The notes: generated by a model not told the origin, from the sequence alone. A stretch of DNA of 64,000 nt from Acinetobacter sp. BY419 (GCF_019038395.1 NZ_JAGFXZ010000003.1:87276-151275); one strand, 5' to 3'; counted from the first letter of the stretch, positions 28,752 to 38,315 are shown. A program made the numbers and translations.

Positions 28752-29789
28752 TTATTTATAGTATGACACCATTTTCTCTAGAGAAATTGGGCGAATCTTG
28801 TCTGCATTACCAGCAGTACCAAATGCTTCGTAACGATCTACACAGATTTGCTTCATCGCATCTACAGTTGCGCTGAAGAATTTACGTGGATCGAATTCGC
28901 TTGGTTTTTCTGCCATCATACGACGCATTGCACCGGTAGACGCTAAACGCAGGTCTGTATCGATGTTGATCTTGCGCACACCGTGTTTGATCGCTTCAAC
29001 CAGCTGTTCAACCGGAACACCGTAAGTTTCCTTGATGTCGCCGCCATACTGGTTAATTACTGCCAGCCACTCTTGTGGTACAGAGCTTGAACCGTGCATA
29101 ACCAGATGCGTATTCGGAAGTGCTGCATGAATTTCTTTAATGCGGTCAATTGCCAGAATATCACCTGTAGGTGGACGCGTGAACTTGTACGCACCGTGTG
29201 AAGTACCTACTGCAATCGCAAGCGCATCCACATTGGTATCAGCAACGAAGCTACGTGCTTCTTCAACTGAAGTCAGAAGTTGAGAATGGTCTAGTACACC
29301 TTCTGCGCCTACGCCATCCTCTTCACCTGCCATACCTGTTTCAAGGCTACCCAAACAGCCGATTTCACCTTCTACAGACACGCCACATGCATGTGCCATT
29401 TGAACTGTACGGCGAGTCACATCAACATTATATTCATATGATGTTGGCGTTTTACCATCTTCACCAAGTGAACCATCCATCATGACCGATGAAAAGCCCA
29501 ACTGGATTGAACGTTGGCAAATGTCAGGGCTGGTTCCGTGGTCTTGGTGCATTACCACTGGAATATGTGGCCATTCTTCAATTGCAGCCAAAATCAGGTG
29601 ACGCAAGAACGGAGCCCCTGCATATTTACGCGCACCCGCAGATGCTTGTACGATAACAGGTGAATTGGTTGCATCTGCTGCAAGCATAATTGCACGCATT
29701 TGTTCTAAGTTGTTTACGTTAAATGCTGGTACGCCGTAAGCATGTTCGCCGGCGTGATCCAAGAGCTGGCGCAATGAAATAAGAGCCAT
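28752..29789 (-). CDS. fba: Class II fructose-1,6-bisphosphate aldolase
   Basis: Zn-dependent aldolase interconverting fructose-1,6-bisphosphate with DHAP and glyceraldehyde-3-phosphate. It has 345 residues, the length of the bacterial Calvin-type subgroup. The zinc ligands lie in [34 protein letters not shown] and [13 protein letters not shown]; the C-terminal [13 protein letters not shown] is typical. In Acinetobacter, which lacks a complete Embden-Meyerhof pathway, it works mainly in gluconeogenesis. pgk of the same pathway is 0.6 kb upstream on the same strand. Confidence 0.97.
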   Translation of the reverse strand: MALISLRQLLDHAGEHAYGVPAFNVNNLEQMRAIMLAADATNSPVIVQASAGARKYAGAPFLRHLILAAIEEWPHIPVVMHQDHGTSPDICQRSIQLGFSSVMMDGSLGEDGKTPTSYEYNVDVTRRTVQMAHACGVSVEGEIGCLGSLETGMAGEEDGVGAEGVLDHSQLLTSVEEARSFVADTNVDALAIAVGTSHGAYKFTRPPTGDILAIDRIKEIHAALPNTHLVMHGSSSVPQEWLAVINQYGGDIKETYGVPVEQLVEAIKHGVRKINIDTDLRLASTGAMRRMMAEKPSEFDPRKFFSATVDAMKQICVDRYEAFGTAGNADKIRPISLEKMVSYYK

Positions 29790-29865
29790 AATATCCTCCC
29801 AGTGAATGCCACATATTCTACATGCTCAAAGGTTTCAATTCAGCAACAAATAACACTATTTAAAA

Positions 29866-29891
29866 AAAATCCCTGCTTTTGCAGGGATTTT
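29866..29891 (-). terminator. Terminator after the lipoprotein gene
   Basis: AAAATCCCTGC-ttt-GCAGGGATTTT, 17 bases beyond the minus-strand stop at 29909. Confidence 0.88.
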
Positions 29892-29908
29892 GTATCGCAT
29901 GAACATGA

Positions 29909-30187
29909 TTAAGGTGCTACAGGTTCTGAAGTCGCGGCGACTGACTTGTCTGCAGTCGCTTCATCTGCAGGTGCATTGGCAATTTCAGCTGGAATATCAG
30001 TATTTTTTTCATCCAAAACTGGCTGGTCAATGGCATCAATTGCCGCTTGCTGTTCCGGACTTACCTTTTGATCCGCGATTGCTGTAGATTTTTCTGCTTC
30101 CGCAACTGGTGCGCTTTCCTGTTTTGTACAAGCAGTGAGTGCCAGAGAGGCTGCCAATAATACTGCGACAGTGAGCTGTTTTTTCAT
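29909..30187 (-). CDS. Small acidic lipoprotein
   Basis: A 92-residue product starting at the ATG at 30187 (MKKQLTVAVLLAASLALTAC). The lipobox LTAC places the lipidated cysteine at residue 20. The mature part is low-complexity, rich in Ala, Glu, Pro and Asp (APVAEAEKSTAIADQ, PAEIANAPADEATADK), and probably disordered. It sits between pgk and fba with its own terminator. No function can be assigned. Confidence 0.8.
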   Translation of the reverse strand: MKKQLTVAVLLAASLALTACTKQESAPVAEAEKSTAIADQKVSPEQQAAIDAIDQPVLDEKNTDIPAEIANAPADEATADKSVAATSEPVAP

Positions 30188-30295
30188 CACGTGATCTCGT
30201 CATTTGGTGATTTAATATCTGCATCTTATGACAGATTTATTGCATTTTAATGACGAAGCCATGAATGACGATTGATCTCTTTCAACAAAATGACA

Positions 30296-30324
30296 TAAAA
30301 AAAGCTGGCACTAGGCCAGCTTTT
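30296..30324 (-). terminator. Terminator after pgk
   Basis: AAAAAGCTGG-cacta-GGCCAGCTTTT stem on the minus strand, 17 bases after the pgk stop. Confidence 0.85.
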
Positions 30325-30340
30325 AGCTGAAGACATGCAA

Positions 30341-31528
30341 TTAAGCACGTTCCAGGAGCACAGCAACTGCAGGAAGTGTTTTACCTTCAACGAATTCAAG
30401 GAATGCACCACCACCAGTCGAGATATAGCCAATTTTGTCAGCCACTTCGTATTTATCAATCGCAGCAAGTGTGTCACCACCGCCCGCAATCGAGAAACCT
30501 TCCGATTCAGCAATCGCTAAAGATAAAGTCTTGGTGCCTTCACCGAATTGATCCACTTCAAATACGCCCACCGGACCATTCCAAAGAATTGTTTTAGAGG
30601 TTTTTAAAATTTCTGCAAAGGCTTTCGCAGTTTCTGGACCTACATCCAGAATCATGTCGTTATCAGCAACATCAGCAACGTTTTTTACAGTTGCTTTCGC
30701 AGTAGCCAATGAACCGAGGAAATCCTCAAAATTGATTTCAGAGGCATCAGCAACGACCACGTCAGTTGGAAGCGGGACTGATACTTTTGCAGCAATGGCT
30801 TTTGCTGTGTCGATCAAATCTTTTTCACAGAGTGACTTGCCGACGTTATAACCTGCCGCAGCAAGGAAAGTATTGGCAATACCACCACCGACGATCAATT
30901 GATCACAGATGTCCGAGAGTGAAGTTAATACGTCTAGTTTAGTAGACACCTTAGAACCCGCAACAATCGCCACCATTGGCTTTTCTGGAGTTTTTAACGC
31001 ACGACCCAGCGCATCAAGTTCAGCAGCCAGTAAAGGACCTGCAGCCGCGACTTTCGCTAAACGCGCCACACCTTCAGTTGATGCTTCTGCACGGTGGGCT
31101 GTACCAAAGGCATCCATCACAAATACGTCACACAGCGCTGCATATTTCGCTGCAAGTTCAGGGTTGTTTTTCTTTTCACCCACGTTAAAACGGCAGTTTT
31201 CAAGTAGAACCACTTGACCCGGCTGAACTTCAACGCCCTCTAGATAGTCTGTGAACAGCTTCACTTCCTGACCCAAGGCTTCTGTTAGATAAGCAGCAAC
31301 AGGTGCAAGAGACTGTTCAGCTTTAGGCTCACCTTCAACTGGACGACCAAGGTGAGAATACACCATTACTGCAGCACCTTTTTCAAGTGCTGTTTTAATG
31401 GTTGGCAATGCTGCACGAAGACGCGCATCGCTGGTGATCACACCATTTTTAACAGGAACGTTTAAATCTTCACGGATCAGAACACGTTTACCTGCTAAAT
31501 CGAGGTCAGTCATACGCTGAAAGTTCAT
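30341..31528 (-). CDS. pgk: Phosphoglycerate kinase
   Basis: Interconverts 1,3-bisphosphoglycerate and 3-phosphoglycerate with ADP/ATP. The 395-residue length is normal. Signature motifs: [14 protein letters not shown] near the N-terminus, [41 protein letters not shown] and [17 protein letters not shown], with the nucleotide-binding glycines GGGDTLAAI near the C-terminus. It lies upstream of the lipoprotein and fba genes in the same direction, but each has its own terminator. Confidence 0.97.
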   Translation of the reverse strand: MNFQRMTDLDLAGKRVLIREDLNVPVKNGVITSDARLRAALPTIKTALEKGAAVMVYSHLGRPVEGEPKAEQSLAPVAAYLTEALGQEVKLFTDYLEGVEVQPGQVVLLENCRFNVGEKKNNPELAAKYAALCDVFVMDAFGTAHRAEASTEGVARLAKVAAAGPLLAAELDALGRALKTPEKPMVAIVAGSKVSTKLDVLTSLSDICDQLIVGGGIANTFLAAAGYNVGKSLCEKDLIDTAKAIAAKVSVPLPTDVVVADASEINFEDFLGSLATAKATVKNVADVADNDMILDVGPETAKAFAEILKTSKTILWNGPVGVFEVDQFGEGTKTLSLAIAESEGFSIAGGGDTLAAIDKYEVADKIGYISTGGGAFLEFVEGKTLPAVAVLLERA

Positions 31529-31667
31529 GTAGAGCTCACTTTATAGATATTAAAACCAGCCGATTTTAAATGATTATGCAGAAAAAGGTTAGCATCTTTT
31601 GCAGAAAACATTATGAATGCCAAAGTTTTGTTATGATAGAAAAAAGCCTCTTTCAGATTCAGTGCCT

Positions 31668-32051
31668 ATGTCGATACATCCTGATCCCAATCTTAACCGT
31701 TTGAACGTGTTAGGTGAGCCTTTGTCGAGCTGCTGCTTCGATCCGATTACCGGTTATTTCCGAAATGGCTTTTGCCATACTGCCACCACTGATTTAGGGC
31801 AGCATACGGTATGCGCGCAAATGACTTCAGAATTTCTGAATTTTTCCCAAAAAGTCGGCAATGACCTGATTACACCTTTGCCAGAGCTGGACTTCCCTGG
31901 CCTGCAACCTGGCGATTTCTGGTGTATCTGTGTGACACGCTGGGTAGAAGCCTATGAAGCAGGTCAGGCGCCACCAATCAAGCTGCAAGCCTGCCACAAA
32001 GCCGTCCTTGCTTATGTACCTTTAAATATTCTTGAGGAATATGCTGTCTAA
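31668..32051 (+). CDS. DUF2237-family protein
   Basis: Small soluble protein of 127 residues from the ATG at 31668 (MSIHPDPNLNRLN); an upstream in-frame GTG-type start would add 17 residues of unlikely sequence. Family hallmarks are LGEPLSSCCFDPITGYFRNG, HTVCAQMTSEFL, PGDFWCICVTRWVEA and PPIKLQACHKAVL. Function is unknown; the conserved cysteines may matter for a metal or redox site. The stop codon overlaps the next ATG by one base, so it is translationally coupled to the maf-like gene. Confidence 0.85.
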   Translation: MSIHPDPNLNRLNVLGEPLSSCCFDPITGYFRNGFCHTATTDLGQHTVCAQMTSEFLNFSQKVGNDLITPLPELDFPGLQPGDFWCICVTRWVEAYEAGQAPPIKLQACHKAVLAYVPLNILEEYAV

Positions 32052-32644
32052 TGAATTCTGTACAGATTATCTTGGCATCATCCAGTCAAACCCGCAAAGC
32101 ACTGATGGATCGTCTGCATATTGATTACATTTCCATGGTACCGGACATCGATGAATCTCCTCGCGGAGAAAATCACGCAGATGATCTGGCACAACGCCTG
32201 GCTTTCGAGAAAGCCAGATATATTGCCGAACAAAATCCTGAAGCGATTGTGATTGGTTCGGATCAGGTGGCATGGCGTGAAGGTGCGCCGGATATTTTTA
32301 TGGGTAAACCCTTAACGACTGAAAAAGCCATTCGCCAGCTACAAGCCAACTCGGACAAGATTGTCTATTTCAGTACAGCACTCAGTGTGCAGCAACTGTC
32401 GACGGGTTTCGAACAAAGTCTGGTTGAACACTATAAAGTCAAGTTTCGTAAACTTTCTCAGGCAGAAATTGAGCGCTATATTGATATTGAACAACCCTTG
32501 CATTGTGCTGGCAGTTTCAAATGTGAAAGCCTCGGCATCAGTCTGTTTGAAGAAATGATCGGTCAAGACCAAACCACATTGATGGGTATGCCGATGATCA
32601 AACTCTGTAATATTCTTCGTGAATTGAAAATTTTAGTTCCTTAA
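32051..32644 (+). CDS. maf: Maf-family nucleoside triphosphate pyrophosphatase (YceF-like)
   Basis: House-cleaning pyrophosphatase that hydrolyses non-canonical or methylated nucleoside triphosphates. It has 197 residues with LASSSQTRKALMDRLHIDY at the N-terminus, the catalytic-region IGSDQVAWREG near residue 73, and SFKCESLGISLFE later. The last motif (with SFK..GLG-like context) resembles the YceF subgroup, active on m7GTP, rather than the YhdE subgroup, active on dTTP/UTP. It overlaps the DUF2237 gene by one base and precedes roxA by 26 bases. Confidence 0.9.
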   Translation: MNSVQIILASSSQTRKALMDRLHIDYISMVPDIDESPRGENHADDLAQRLAFEKARYIAEQNPEAIVIGSDQVAWREGAPDIFMGKPLTTEKAIRQLQANSDKIVYFSTALSVQQLSTGFEQSLVEHYKVKFRKLSQAEIERYIDIEQPLHCAGSFKCESLGISLFEEMIGQDQTTLMGMPMIKLCNILRELKILVP

Positions 32645-32670
32645 TCTCCCCTTAATTCAGGCTGTAATCT

Positions 32671-33840
32671 ATGTCTCAACCTTTAGATGTTTTAGGCGGA
32701 ATCACCGCTGAACAATTCCTGAGTGAATACTGGCAAAAAAAACCATTACTGGTTCGTAATGCGATGCCTGAAATCGCCAGTTTGCTTGAGCCTAATGACG
32801 TGCTGGAGCTTGCCCTTGAAGAGCATGTCAGCGCACGTTTAATCAAGCAAAAAGACCGTGATCCGAATCAGTGGAGCGTCAAATCGTCACCTTTAATTAA
32901 GGCTGATTTCCAGAAAATGCCCAAGCTTTGGACGCTTTTGGTTCAGGCCGTGGATCATTATTCATTTGACCTGTCCGCACTTTGGAAAAAATTCCCGTTT
33001 ATCCCACAATGGCGTCGCGATGACATCATGGTGTCTTATGCACCGCAAGGCGGCTCAGTGGGCAAACATTTCGATTTCTATGATGTGTTTCTGGTACAGG
33101 GCTATGGTCATCGTCGCTGGCAGCTCGGGCAAATGTGTGATGCTGAAACTGCTTTCGTTCCGGGCCAACCACTTAAGTTACTGCCTGAAATTGATGTCAA
33201 CTTTGATGAAGTGCTAGCCCCTGGTGATTTGCTCTATGTACCGCCTGGTCTGGCTCATTACGGCGTGGCTGAAGATGACTGCCTGACTTACTCGTTCGGT
33301 TTCCGTATGCCGAATATCAGTGACATGATGGATCGTGTCGGAGATAAATTCTCTGAAAATGAAGCATTGCGTAACCCGCTGCACGATATCATCCGTGATC
33401 AAGTCGGTGTCATCGGTGAAGTGAGCAGCAATGAGCTGGAATATCTGAAAGAACGCATCATGCAACAACTGCATAATTCCAATGTTCTGGAAGATGCCAT
33501 CATGAGCCTGATGTCAGAGCCGAAATATCCTGAAAACCTGCCTGAAGCAGAAGAAATCGGTACGGGTGATCTCGAAGAAGCACTCGATCAAGGTTATAGC
33601 CTGATGCTCGAACCTGCTTCGCGTCTGCTCTACACTGAAACAGACGGTGACGTTCTGTTCTGGGCCAATGGTGAAGGCGTCTGTATTTCTGAAGAATTTA
33701 CTGCCAAACTCAAGCAGCTTGCAGATGGTGAAGCCCTGTTATTTGATGAAAACTTCGCTGATGAAGATATTCTGGAAGACGTGGCTGCATTACTGAACGA
33801 TGCCGTATTGATGCTGGTTCCACCGGCTGACGACGAGTAA
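32671..33840 (+). CDS. roxA: Ribosomal protein L16 arginine hydroxylase (JmjC oxygenase)
   Basis: Fe(II)/2-oxoglutarate oxygenase of the YcfD/RoxA family, which hydroxylates an arginine in ribosomal protein uL16. The 389-residue protein has the JmjC iron-binding HxD in GGSVGKHFDFYDVFL (about residues 127-140) and the distal histidine in VPPGLAHYGVAEDD. N-terminal EQFLSEYWQKKPLLVRNA is diagnostic, and a C-terminal winged-helix-like domain follows. It is the last gene of the DUF2237-maf-roxA run. Confidence 0.92.
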   Translation: MSQPLDVLGGITAEQFLSEYWQKKPLLVRNAMPEIASLLEPNDVLELALEEHVSARLIKQKDRDPNQWSVKSSPLIKADFQKMPKLWTLLVQAVDHYSFDLSALWKKFPFIPQWRRDDIMVSYAPQGGSVGKHFDFYDVFLVQGYGHRRWQLGQMCDAETAFVPGQPLKLLPEIDVNFDEVLAPGDLLYVPPGLAHYGVAEDDCLTYSFGFRMPNISDMMDRVGDKFSENEALRNPLHDIIRDQVGVIGEVSSNELEYLKERIMQQLHNSNVLEDAIMSLMSEPKYPENLPEAEEIGTGDLEEALDQGYSLMLEPASRLLYTETDGDVLFWANGEGVCISEEFTAKLKQLADGEALLFDENFADEDILEDVAALLNDAVLMLVPPADDE

Positions 33841-33871
33841 TCTTTGAACAGCTCTCATTAAGCGATAATTT

Positions 33872-33897
33872 CAAGAGGATCATATGATCCTCTTTTT
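33872..33897 (+). terminator. Terminator after roxA
   Basis: AAGAGGATCA-TGATCCTCTT palindrome (loop AT) followed by TTTTATTTT, 32 bases after the roxA stop. Confidence 0.88.
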
Positions 33898-33924
33898 ATT
33901 TTCATATACTGGGAGTCAAGTCAA

Positions 33925-35104
33925 TTAAGGTTTATATAGCTCCAGTACAACGTAAATAACTGTATTTTCTTGCTCAGATTCAATCTGAAATAATCCCCGC
34001 ATACGCTCAACCCGAATTTTCATGCTACGCATTCCTATACTCAGGCCATTTTTTTGCACCATTTCAGCATCGAAGCCAATGCCATTATCATGAATGCTCA
34101 AAATGAGCTGATTCGGCTAGGAATATTCCAGACTGACTTTCACCTGACTGGGCTTAATGATATTGGTCAGACTTTCTTCGACCACCCGAATCAGAGTCAA
34201 ACACTGTAATGCGGTCGGCTCACGCTGCCAGACTTTTGGAAATGGCCATTTAACCTCAATCTCCATTTCTTCCATAAGCTGGGTAAAGCGATAACGTACC
34301 GGTGCAATCCAGAGTACCGGCGTGTCCGGGATTTTATTTTCAATAGATGAGCCACTCTCTATGATTTGCCTGAGATCATCTCTGAGCAATTTCAGCATGG
34401 AAAGAAGCTGCTGTTTAGAAACAGTTTCGCTGCTTTGATCCACCAGAATCATGGAACGGACAATAGATCCTCCCAGCCCGTCATGCAAATCATGTGACAT
34501 GATTAATCCGCTCTTGCAGACGAACATCCGCCAGCTCCAGCCTATGTTTGTCGTTCAGACTTTTATTCAGGTCGGCGTTGACCTGCAGGACTTTACGTTC
34601 TAACCGCGTATTAAATTTTTCGATTTTTTTGGCCATACGATTCAATCGTGTCCCTAAAATCAGCACTACGAACAGAATCATAATTGGTGAGGTATAGGGG
34701 GATAATGGTGAAAAATCACTAATTTTAGTCTGACTGAGCATGGCCAGATCAACTCCGACCAACAATAAAATTCTCCACAGACATAATACCAGGAAAATAT
34801 ATTCGCCATTTCGCGTCTCTGCCGCCTGATAAGTCACATAAAATACACTGATGACAAATAACAGCACATAGCAAACAAAGGCCAGCGAAAGCACCCAACC
34901 CAGCTGATTCAAGGCACTCAGACCAATCAGCAGCATGAATCTCAGACTCACCGGAATCAAGCCTTGTTCCAGGCACTTGATTTTTCGTTTTAGGAACCGT
35001 AGCAGAAACAGGCAGAAGCAATGAGTATTAGCAATAAAAAACATCATATTGGCTTTGCTTGCCGCAATGCTGGACTGAAAAGAAAAACTCTCTGTGGTCA
35101 GCAC
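33925..35104 (-). pseudogene. Sensor histidine kinase (HisKA_3 type), frameshifted and with internal stop
   Basis: Remnant of a membrane histidine kinase of the NarL/LuxR-partner type. The 5' part (35104-34490) encodes several hydrophobic helices (LGWVLSLAFVCYVLLFVISVF, in part; SPIMILFVVLILGTR) and a coiled coil, in frame up to RLQERIN. The dimerisation box MSHDLHDGLGGSIVR is in another frame, reached by removing about four bases (aatc) near 34502. The ATPase part then meets a TAG at 34117 after VKVSLEYS, beyond which HDNGIGFDAEMV and a C-terminus ending VVLELYKP remain readable to the TAA at 33925. The N-terminal sensor region also seems incomplete. No response regulator is adjacent. Confidence 0.88.
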
Positions 35105-35272
35105 AACAAGTGCTGAAAAACTGCCCCTGGTGCTGTCATAAGCACGGCCCTTATTATTATGTCCCCTTGAAGATTAAAACATAACCAATTAAACAATAAA
35201 TATCATGATTTTTTTATAATATGGATGTTTTGATCAGCGAAACGTACTTGCTTCTGTCTGGCACAAAATAGA

Positions 35273-35303
35273 TAAAAAAATGCCATCTGTTCATGTGATG
35301 GCA
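35273..35303 (-). terminator. Terminator after the GST-like gene
   Basis: On the minus strand, TGCCATC-acatgaaca-GATGGCA is followed by seven T, about 43 bases after the stop at 35346. Confidence 0.75.
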
Positions 35304-35345
35304 CGTCTATATAGAAAATTTTAAAATTTAAACAGGATTTATATT

Positions 35346-36128
35346 TTAAGCAGCGCCGTATTGCTGTTTTAGATATTTCACAATCTCAGCCGATTCAAAC
35401 ATGCTCACGCCAGTATTTGGATCGACCAGATAAGGAACCTGAATATTATTTCCCATCATTTCAAACAAATGTTCACGTTTACCACCCGGTAGTGGTTCAT
35501 ATTTTCCCGGCTTTAAACGTAGTTTGGCTAGTCCATAATCCTGCCAGCGCTCTTTGGCGACATTGTGGAAAATAAATGGAAGCTCCAACTCACTCAGAAC
35601 AGCACGCACAATTCGACTATAAGGACTGGCTTCAAAACCCCATAACTCTAACAGCTGTTCTGGTGCCGGACGATCAAGCAGCCTTTTATTGATCCAGACT
35701 CCGCGTGCACCATTGATTATTGTTCCGGCAAAAGCAGCAACTGGAATCTCTGGATAATTTGCATATTTCTTTGGTGTTTTGCCACTTTGACCATAGTGCT
35801 TGAATAGATGATGGATAATATCCTGCGACTCATACATCTGATGGCCTGTATTTTCATCTACTAAAAATGGAAAACGAGTCTTGCCGCCCAACTGCTTTAC
35901 GACCGAACGATATTTTGTACCGCCCTTAGGGCATGGATAAACTTCATAATCCAGATTGAGCAAGGTCAACACCTCACGTACCCGACGGCAAAAAGGTGAA
36001 CCTTCAAACTCATAGAGCTTGATTGATTTTTCAGGCTGATTGGGAAACGGTGTTCCGACCATGCCGCGCCCACCTTGAGCAACAGAAGAGGCTAAAGCTT
36101 GTGCGACTTTGATTTGATGACCCAGCAT
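35346..36128 (-). CDS. Glutathione S-transferase N-domain protein with tandem thioredoxin folds
   Basis: A 260-residue soluble protein with two GST_N/glutaredoxin-like domains in tandem: EFEGSPFCRRVREVLTLLNL near residue 38 and GFEASPYSRIVRAVLSELEL near residue 163. Each is followed by a VPYLVD-type cis-proline segment (TRFPFLVDENTG and IQVPYLVDPNTG) and a YESQDIIHHLFK or FESAEIVKYLK helix. The first copy keeps a cysteine (SPFC) where the second has serine. Substrate and role are unknown; related double-domain proteins exist in bacteria and plants. Confidence 0.85.
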   Translation of the reverse strand: MLGHQIKVAQALASSVAQGGRGMVGTPFPNQPEKSIKLYEFEGSPFCRRVREVLTLLNLDYEVYPCPKGGTKYRSVVKQLGGKTRFPFLVDENTGHQMYESQDIIHHLFKHYGQSGKTPKKYANYPEIPVAAFAGTIINGARGVWINKRLLDRPAPEQLLELWGFEASPYSRIVRAVLSELELPFIFHNVAKERWQDYGLAKLRLKPGKYEPLPGGKREHLFEMMGNNIQVPYLVDPNTGVSMFESAEIVKYLKQQYGAA

Positions 36129-36159
36129 ATTCTTTTCCTGTTTTTTGTTTTATATAATC

Positions 36160-36189
36160 GAAAGACAGAATCTAAGCCTTCTGTCTTTC
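36160..36189 (-). terminator. Hairpin between rraA and the GST-like gene
   Basis: GAAAGACAGAA-tctaagcc-TTCTGTCTTTC is a perfect 11-bp stem about 47 bases after the rraA stop on the minus strand. No clean T-run follows, so it may be a weak terminator or an RNA stability element. Confidence 0.5.
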
Positions 36190-36235
36190 AGGGTACAGAT
36201 TAGTTTTGTTGTTATTCTTTAATACAAAAATGAGC

Positions 36236-36748
36236 CTATTCAGCGACTAATGCTGTTTTAGACATTAAAATACCATTATTGTCTGCATAGACATACTCAC
36301 CAGAATTAAAGGTCACCCCACCAAAACAGAGCGTGATATCCACTTCACCCACACCTTTGCGATTACTCTTTTGTGGAATAGCAGCCAATGCATGCACGCC
36401 TAGATCTAATTCAGCGATTGCGTCGATATCACGAACACAACCATAAATAATCACGCCATTCCAGTGATTTTTCACGGCTGATTCTGCAATCAGATCACCC
36501 ATCAAGGCACAGCGCATTGATGCACCGCCATCTACGACCAATACCTTGCCTGTTCCATCTGTGGCCAATAATTCTTTAACCCGCGAGTTATCTTCAAAAC
36601 ACTTCACTGTCACAATCTGACCAGCAAAGGTTTTACGCGCACCGTAGCTCTTGAAAAATTTACCGTCCAGGCAAGGTGTCAGCACCTGAAGCTCTAGATC
36701 TGGATGATCATCTAATAAGTCACAGGTGACAAATGCTGCTGTAGACAC
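36236..36748 (-). CDS. rraA: Regulator of RNase E activity RraA
   Basis: RraA-family protein, which in E. coli binds and inhibits RNase E; related proteins are 4-hydroxy-4-methyl-2-oxoglutarate aldolases. I choose the GTG at 36748 (VSTAAFVTCDLLDDHPD), because the ATG five codons upstream (36763) is followed immediately by AGGGGA, which then serves as a ribosome-binding site for the GTG. The product has 170 residues with GKVLVVDGGASMRCALMGD, GVIIYGCVRDID and KSNRKGVGEVDITL. The upstream gene's TGA overlaps the ATG at 36763, so the pair is probably coupled. Confidence 0.9.
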   Translation of the reverse strand: MSTAAFVTCDLLDDHPDLELQVLTPCLDGKFFKSYGARKTFAGQIVTVKCFEDNSRVKELLATDGTGKVLVVDGGASMRCALMGDLIAESAVKNHWNGVIIYGCVRDIDAIAELDLGVHALAAIPQKSNRKGVGEVDITLCFGGVTFNSGEYVYADNNGILMSKTALVAE

Positions 36749-36759
36749 GGTATTTCCCC

Positions 36760-37425
36760 TCATTTCATTTTTTGTATGCGTAAATTATCATAAATTTCAA
36801 ATTTTACCGTCTGAGTTAGCGCGGCCTCGACCATAGTATGAGCCACCTGTTCGGCTGTCACTGGCTTATAGGCAAAACCATCCGGAATAAAACGCGACAC
36901 TTTATGGTAAACCTTCTGCGCGATATCTTCTAATAAGCGCTGCTCTGGACGCTCACCAATTAATAGTGAGGGTCGAATCAGGCTGATTCTGTCCAACGTC
37001 AATGTTTGCACGTATTCTTCCAGCTCACCTTTGACCCGGTTATAGTAAAAATGAGACTGTGAATCGGCACCCATCGCACTTAGCAGCAGGTAATGGGCAG
37101 AAGTTTGCTGTAATAGCTCTGCAAAGTGGGCATTTATGGTATAGTCAATACTATAAAATGCCTGTTTGGATCCGGCTTTTTTCATGGTGCTGCCCAGGCA
37201 GCTAAAACCATGGCTATGCTTGCTGACATCCTGATCATTTAACATCAGGAAATCTTCTAGTACCAGTTGTTGAACTTTATCCAAAGCATCCAGATCATTT
37301 TGATGTTTTCTGACCACTGCAGTAATCTGCTGGCAAGTCGGCTCATCTTGCAAACGTTTTATCAGTTGTTTTCCCACCAGGCCGGTGGCACCTATCACGA
37401 TGGGATGAGTCAATAATTTAGTCAT
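36760..37425 (-). CDS. NAD(P)-binding Rossmann-fold protein (HTATIP2/NAD-epimerase-like)
   Basis: A 221-residue atypical short-chain dehydrogenase-like protein. The nucleotide-binding glycine motif is HPIVIGATGLVGKQLIKRL at the N-terminus; FSCLGSTMKKAGSKQAFYSIDY and HYLLLSAMGADSQSHFYYNRVKGELE are typical of this group, the last containing the YxxxK pair (YNRVK). The substrate is unknown. It is immediately upstream of rraA on the same strand, overlapping the extended rraA frame. Confidence 0.88.
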   Translation of the reverse strand: MTKLLTHPIVIGATGLVGKQLIKRLQDEPTCQQITAVVRKHQNDLDALDKVQQLVLEDFLMLNDQDVSKHSHGFSCLGSTMKKAGSKQAFYSIDYTINAHFAELLQQTSAHYLLLSAMGADSQSHFYYNRVKGELEEYVQTLTLDRISLIRPSLLIGERPEQRLLEDIAQKVYHKVSRFIPDGFAYKPVTAEQVAHTMVEAALTQTVKFEIYDNLRIQKMK

Positions 37426-37639
37426 TTTTTATACGATCTCCTAGGTGGAATACTAATCTAACGTTTTCTTTAGAATTTTTCTGCATCTAAAATGTTGTCA
37501 AAGCATGTCAAGACTTGACTTCGGTGCTTAGTTTAATCAAAATATGGCACTTGTTTACGGGCTGGTGATAATTCCTCTGATGTTGGTTTTCAGTTGAGTT
37601 TCAGCCCGCCCAGACCAATCTATTTCAAGGAGTGCACGA

Positions 37640-37909
37640 GTGGCAAACTCTGCTCAAGCTAAAAAACGTGCTCGTCAAAACGTTAAAGCACGCAAACACA
37701 ACGCAAGCTTGCGTTCTATGGTTCGTACCTATCTTAAACGTACATTAGCTGCTATCGGCACTAATGACTATGTTGTTGCTACTGAAGCGTACAAAACGCT
37801 TGTTCCAGTAATCGACCGCATGGCTGACAAAGGCATCATCCATAAAAACAAAGCAGCTCGTCACAAGAGCCGCTTGAATGCGCAAGTTAAAGCATTAGCT
37901 TCTAACTGA
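37640..37909 (+). CDS. rpsT: 30S ribosomal protein S20
   Basis: Small basic 16S rRNA-binding protein of 89 residues starting at a GTG ([14 protein letters not shown]). The sequence [19 protein letters not shown] and the C-terminal [15 protein letters not shown] are typical. An aaggag site lies ten bases before the GTG. As is common for rpsT it is a single-gene unit and ends in a strong terminator. Confidence 0.98.
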   Translation: MANSAQAKKRARQNVKARKHNASLRSMVRTYLKRTLAAIGTNDYVVATEAYKTLVPVIDRMADKGIIHKNKAARHKSRLNAQVKALASN

Positions 37910-37918
37910 TCGCAAATA

Positions 37919-37946
37919 AAAAAAGCCCTTTTTAGGGCTTTTTTTA
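37919..37946 (+). terminator. Terminator after rpsT
   Basis: AAAAGCCCT-tttt-AGGGCTTTTTTT, ten bases after the rpsT stop. Confidence 0.93.
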
Positions 37947-38189
37947 TGCCTGAAATTTGACGACACTAGAAAAAATATAATAATTTATTCAGAATAAATA
38001 TTCAGTTTAAATATCCATTAAAGGTTGATTTTTGGTAAAAATTATTTAAAAAGCGTTATAGACATACTTGCACACTTCTATTTTAAGCTTCTTATTCGTA
38101 CTGCTGGGCTTACACCCATCCTACAATAGTGAGACAGAGCAATTATTAAATAAAAGCTTCAGTCCTTTACTCTCAATCACTTTTTTATA

Positions 38190-38315
38190 TTACCGATCTT
38201 TATCCATAGAGGATGGCGAAGTGGTTTTATCCTGTTTCGCATTGTCAGAGTCCCGTTTTTGGCATGCGGTTAAACCCAAAATCGCGATCAGGCTAAATAC
38301 TGTAATAATTTTCAT
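38190..38315 (-). CDS. 41-residue lipoprotein
   Basis: Short gene starting MKIITVFSLIAILGLTACQK at the ATG at 38315, preceded by GAGAAAAAATC. The lipobox LTAC puts the lipidated cysteine at residue 18. The mature peptide is only 24 residues, charged and serine-rich (RDSDNAKQDKTTSPSS). It resembles the tiny YajI/entericidin-sized lipoproteins in general form but is not recognised. The signal peptide and ribosome-binding site argue for a real gene. Confidence 0.65.
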   Translation of the reverse strand: MKIITVFSLIAILGLTACQKRDSDNAKQDKTTSPSSMDKDR

